Source: an uncultured bacterium | GTDB lineage: Bacteria > Verrucomicrobiota > Kiritimatiellia > RFP12 > UBA1067 | Direction: 5' to 3' | DNA: 6,656 nucleotides | NCBI GenBank assembly: GCA_946401765.1 | Contig: CAMIVJ010000158.1 | Coordinates: forward strand, 1-6,656 | Part shown: in pieces, positions 5,132 through 6,656 of the stretch | Position numbering within the stretch: position 1 is the stretch's first letter | How the letters are laid out: every line of letters starts with the position of its first letter | Notes under the pieces: generated by a model | The model's database searches: none | Told to the model about the DNA's origin: nothing | The model's input: only the letters and a program-made list of their open reading frames with translations | Position numbers and translations under genes: made by a program

Positions 5132-6656
5132 CTATACATGGCCACGTTTGATGATGATTGCAAGAACAGCAATGTCTGCAGGATTGACGCCTGGGATGCG
5201 TGAAGCCTGCGCAAGCGTCTCGGGCTTGTAGCGTTTCAGCTTCTCCCGGCTTTCATAACGCACGGCAGTGCATTTGTCGAGATCAAGCCAAGCGGGGAAG
5301 GAAATCTCCTCGTCACGTTTCGCCCGTGCGGCGGCAGCCTCCTCGCGCGCTATGTAGCCCGCATACCGGGCGCGTATCGACAACTGCTCAAGAACTTCCG
5401 GCGGGATTTTGCATGCTGCGGAATCCTTACCCACCTTCTCACTCACATGTTCATTGCAATTAGCCGGGTCCGTTGTATTGCTCGCGCTATTACTTTCACC
5501 TATTTCACAAAGGCGTTCTCGTCCATGTACTCCCGTAGCGACCTCTACCTCTATGTCATCCCCTTCTAGCCCAGGTGGCGGCATCGCGGTCAACTGCTTG
5601 AGAAGCTTTGGCGACGACTCGATTTCATCGATCATCTGCTTGAAGCGGCGCGTTTCGGCGCGGATGTCGGAAGGAAGCACGCCAATACGGTCGGCAGCGT
5701 TCGATAGGCGGTAGCGCGCATTGTCCTGGCGTAGTATCAGGCGACGCTCTGCTCGGCTTGTGAACATGCGGTACGGTTCGTCCGTGCCCTTGGTGACGAG
5801 ATCGTCTATCAAGACGCCGATGTAGGCATCCTGCCGACTTAGCACGAGCGGCGCCTCGCCCTTCACGGCAAATGCGGCGTTGATTCCGGCCATGATGCCC
5901 TGTGCGGCGGCCTCTTCGTAGCCAGTGGTGCCATTTATCTGTCCGGCGAAGTAGAGTCCGCCAATCCGCTTCGACTCTAGCGTATGCTTCAATTCGCGCG
6001 CGTCAATGCCATCGTATTCAATTGCGTAGGCGTAGGCGAGAAACTCAGCATGCTCAAGACCGGGAACGGAATGGACAAGTCGTTCCTGAACATCTCGTGG
6101 CAGACTGTTCGAGAGGCCGTTGGGATATATGATCGTTCCGGCCCTGTCTTCTGGCTCTAGCATCACATGGTGGCCAGGCGCGTCTGGGAAACGTACAATC
6201 TTGTCCTCAATCGAAGGACAGTATCTCACGCCCGTCCCGCTTATCGCACCTCCGTAAAGCGCACTTCGGTCGAGATTCGAGCGAATGATTTCGTGTGTTT
6301 CCGCTGTTGTGTGCGTTGCCCAACAGGACATCATCGGCTCGTTCAACGGCCATGGCGCCCCTTCTTGCGCCCACACATCATCGTCTGAAGAACGTTGTTC
6401 ATAAGCCTGTTTCCACGTGGAAACACTGTTATACATCTTCAAGGCGGCATTTTGAACATCCGTGACGCCGTGTTCTACGACTGTGGTTGCGTCGCTCTTG
6501 GTCGGCTGCTCATCACCACATTCGCTGCACGCACCTCGTTGGATCCCCAAACCTGTTCCGCCGCCCGTCCGCATATCCACGGGACAACCACACCCATCAG
6601 CTACGCCCTTCCCATCATCCTGTTTCCACGTGGAAACAGCCCCGCCCGGCGACCTG
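5132..6656 (-). CDS. mnmG: tRNA uridine-5-carboxymethylaminomethyl modification enzyme MnmG/GidA (5' part outside window, with large insertion)
   Basis: With MnmE, MnmG is a FAD-dependent cytosolic enzyme that makes (carboxymethyl)aminomethyl-uridine at wobble position 34 of certain tRNAs. The visible 507 codons are open to the right edge; a GTG at 6580 is internal, not the true start. Recognisable from about 6330 down to the TAG at 5132-5134 are SNLDRS, RYCPSIEDKIVRF (the Cys matches E. coli Cys277), IYPNG, GLYFAGQINGTTGYEEAAAQ, DEPYRMFTSRAE, IRARYAGYIAREE and QASRIPGVNPADIAVL near the C-terminus. The N-terminal FAD-binding part is beyond the window. Two departures from the family stand out. 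About 100 unrelated residues (from the edge to about 6340) sit where E. coli has a loop of roughly 20-30. The stretch at about 5410-5590 is a Ser/Asn/Cys-rich sequence without the usual LLRRPE-type motif. The frame is intact throughout, so the gene looks functional rather than decayed. No promoter is visible; the next gene is 217 bp downstream. Confidence 0.95.
   Translation of the reverse strand, partial: RSPGGAVSTWKQDDGKGVADGCGCPVDMRTGGGTGLGIQRGACSECGDEQPTKSDATTVVEHGVTDVQNAALKMYNSVSTWKQAYEQRSSDDDVWAQEGAPWPLNEPMMSCWATHTTAETHEIIRSNLDRSALYGGAISGTGVRYCPSIEDKIVRFPDAPGHHVMLEPEDRAGTIIYPNGLSNSLPRDVQERLVHSVPGLEHAEFLAYAYAIEYDGIDARELKHTLESKRIGGLYFAGQINGTTGYEEAAAQGIMAGINAAFAVKGEAPLVLSRQDAYIGVLIDDLVTKGTDEPYRMFTSRAERRLILRQDNARYRLSNAADRIGVLPSDIRAETRRFKQMIDEIESSPKLLKQLTAMPPPGLEGDDIEVEVATGVHGRERLCEIGESNSASNTTDPANCNEHVSEKVGKDSAACKIPPEVLEQLSIRARYAGYIAREEAAAARAKRDEEISFPAWLDLDKCTAVRYESREKLKRYKPETLAQASRIPGVNPADIAVLAIIIKRGHV
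6408..6425. promoter_or_regulatory. Perfect 18-bp palindrome, parS-like, copy 1 (inside mnmG)
   Basis: TGTTTCCACGTGGAAACA is a perfect palindrome centred on CACGTG. Canonical parS, TGTTTCACGTGAAACA, is the same apart from one extra base pair in each half-site. An identical copy lies 213 bp away. In the mnmG frame it encodes VSTWK. ParB binding is inference; the extra base pairs may be incompatible with canonical ParB. Confidence 0.5.
6621..6638. promoter_or_regulatory. Perfect 18-bp palindrome, parS-like, copy 2 (inside mnmG)
   Basis: Identical to the copy at 6408-6425, including two flanking C bases on the left, while sequence further out is unrelated. It is read in the same frame and also encodes VSTWKQ. 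Unrelated flanks argue against a simple tandem duplication of a longer segment and for a conserved site or a small mobile palindrome. Confidence 0.5.

Overview
All genes in this window read on the minus strand, so they are transcribed from high to low coordinates. In transcription order they are: the 3' part of a tRNA-modification gene (mnmG/gidA); a 217-bp spacer with an unusual repeat cluster and a candidate promoter; then a tightly packed four-gene cluster. That cluster encodes a PTS EIIA-type protein fused to two CBS motifs, an ArsB/NhaD/SLC13-type membrane permease, a secreted GH89-like (alpha-N-acetylglucosaminidase family) protein, and a small lipoprotein cut by the left edge. Gaps within the cluster are 9 bp, a 4-bp ATGA overlap, and 8 bp, so it is probably one operon.

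The organism is a bacterium of moderately high GC content. A signal-peptide lipoprotein, a secreted GH89-type enzyme and an EIIA-CBS regulator beside an ion/organic-anion permease would fit a host-associated member of the Verrucomicrobiota/Kiritimatiellae/Lentisphaerae group. That placement is an impression from gene content, not a demonstrated fact.

Region by region: 1-266 is the lipoprotein (3' end missing). 275-2521 is the GH89-like protein, with two glutamates placed like the catalytic pair of human NAGLU. 2518-3984 is the permease. 3994-4914 is EIIA-CBS with a GTG start. 4915-5131 is the spacer. 5132-6656 is mnmG without its N-terminal FAD-binding part. The four-gene cluster can be read as a regulator (EIIA-CBS) plus the transporter it may control, with a secreted glycosidase and a lipoprotein attached. 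The link between transporter and glycosidase is inferred only from gene order.

The most unusual signal is in mnmG. The reading frame carries a long non-homologous insertion that holds two identical perfect 18-bp palindromes, TGTTTCCACGTGGAAACA, exactly 213 bp (71 codons) apart. They resemble an expanded form of the ParB-binding site parS. mnmG neighbours parAB in many bacteria, so these may be centromere sites inside a coding sequence. A palindromic element that inserts in frame is the main alternative. The spacer repeats can form two mutually exclusive perfect hairpins just upstream of a candidate promoter whose transcript would be almost leaderless.
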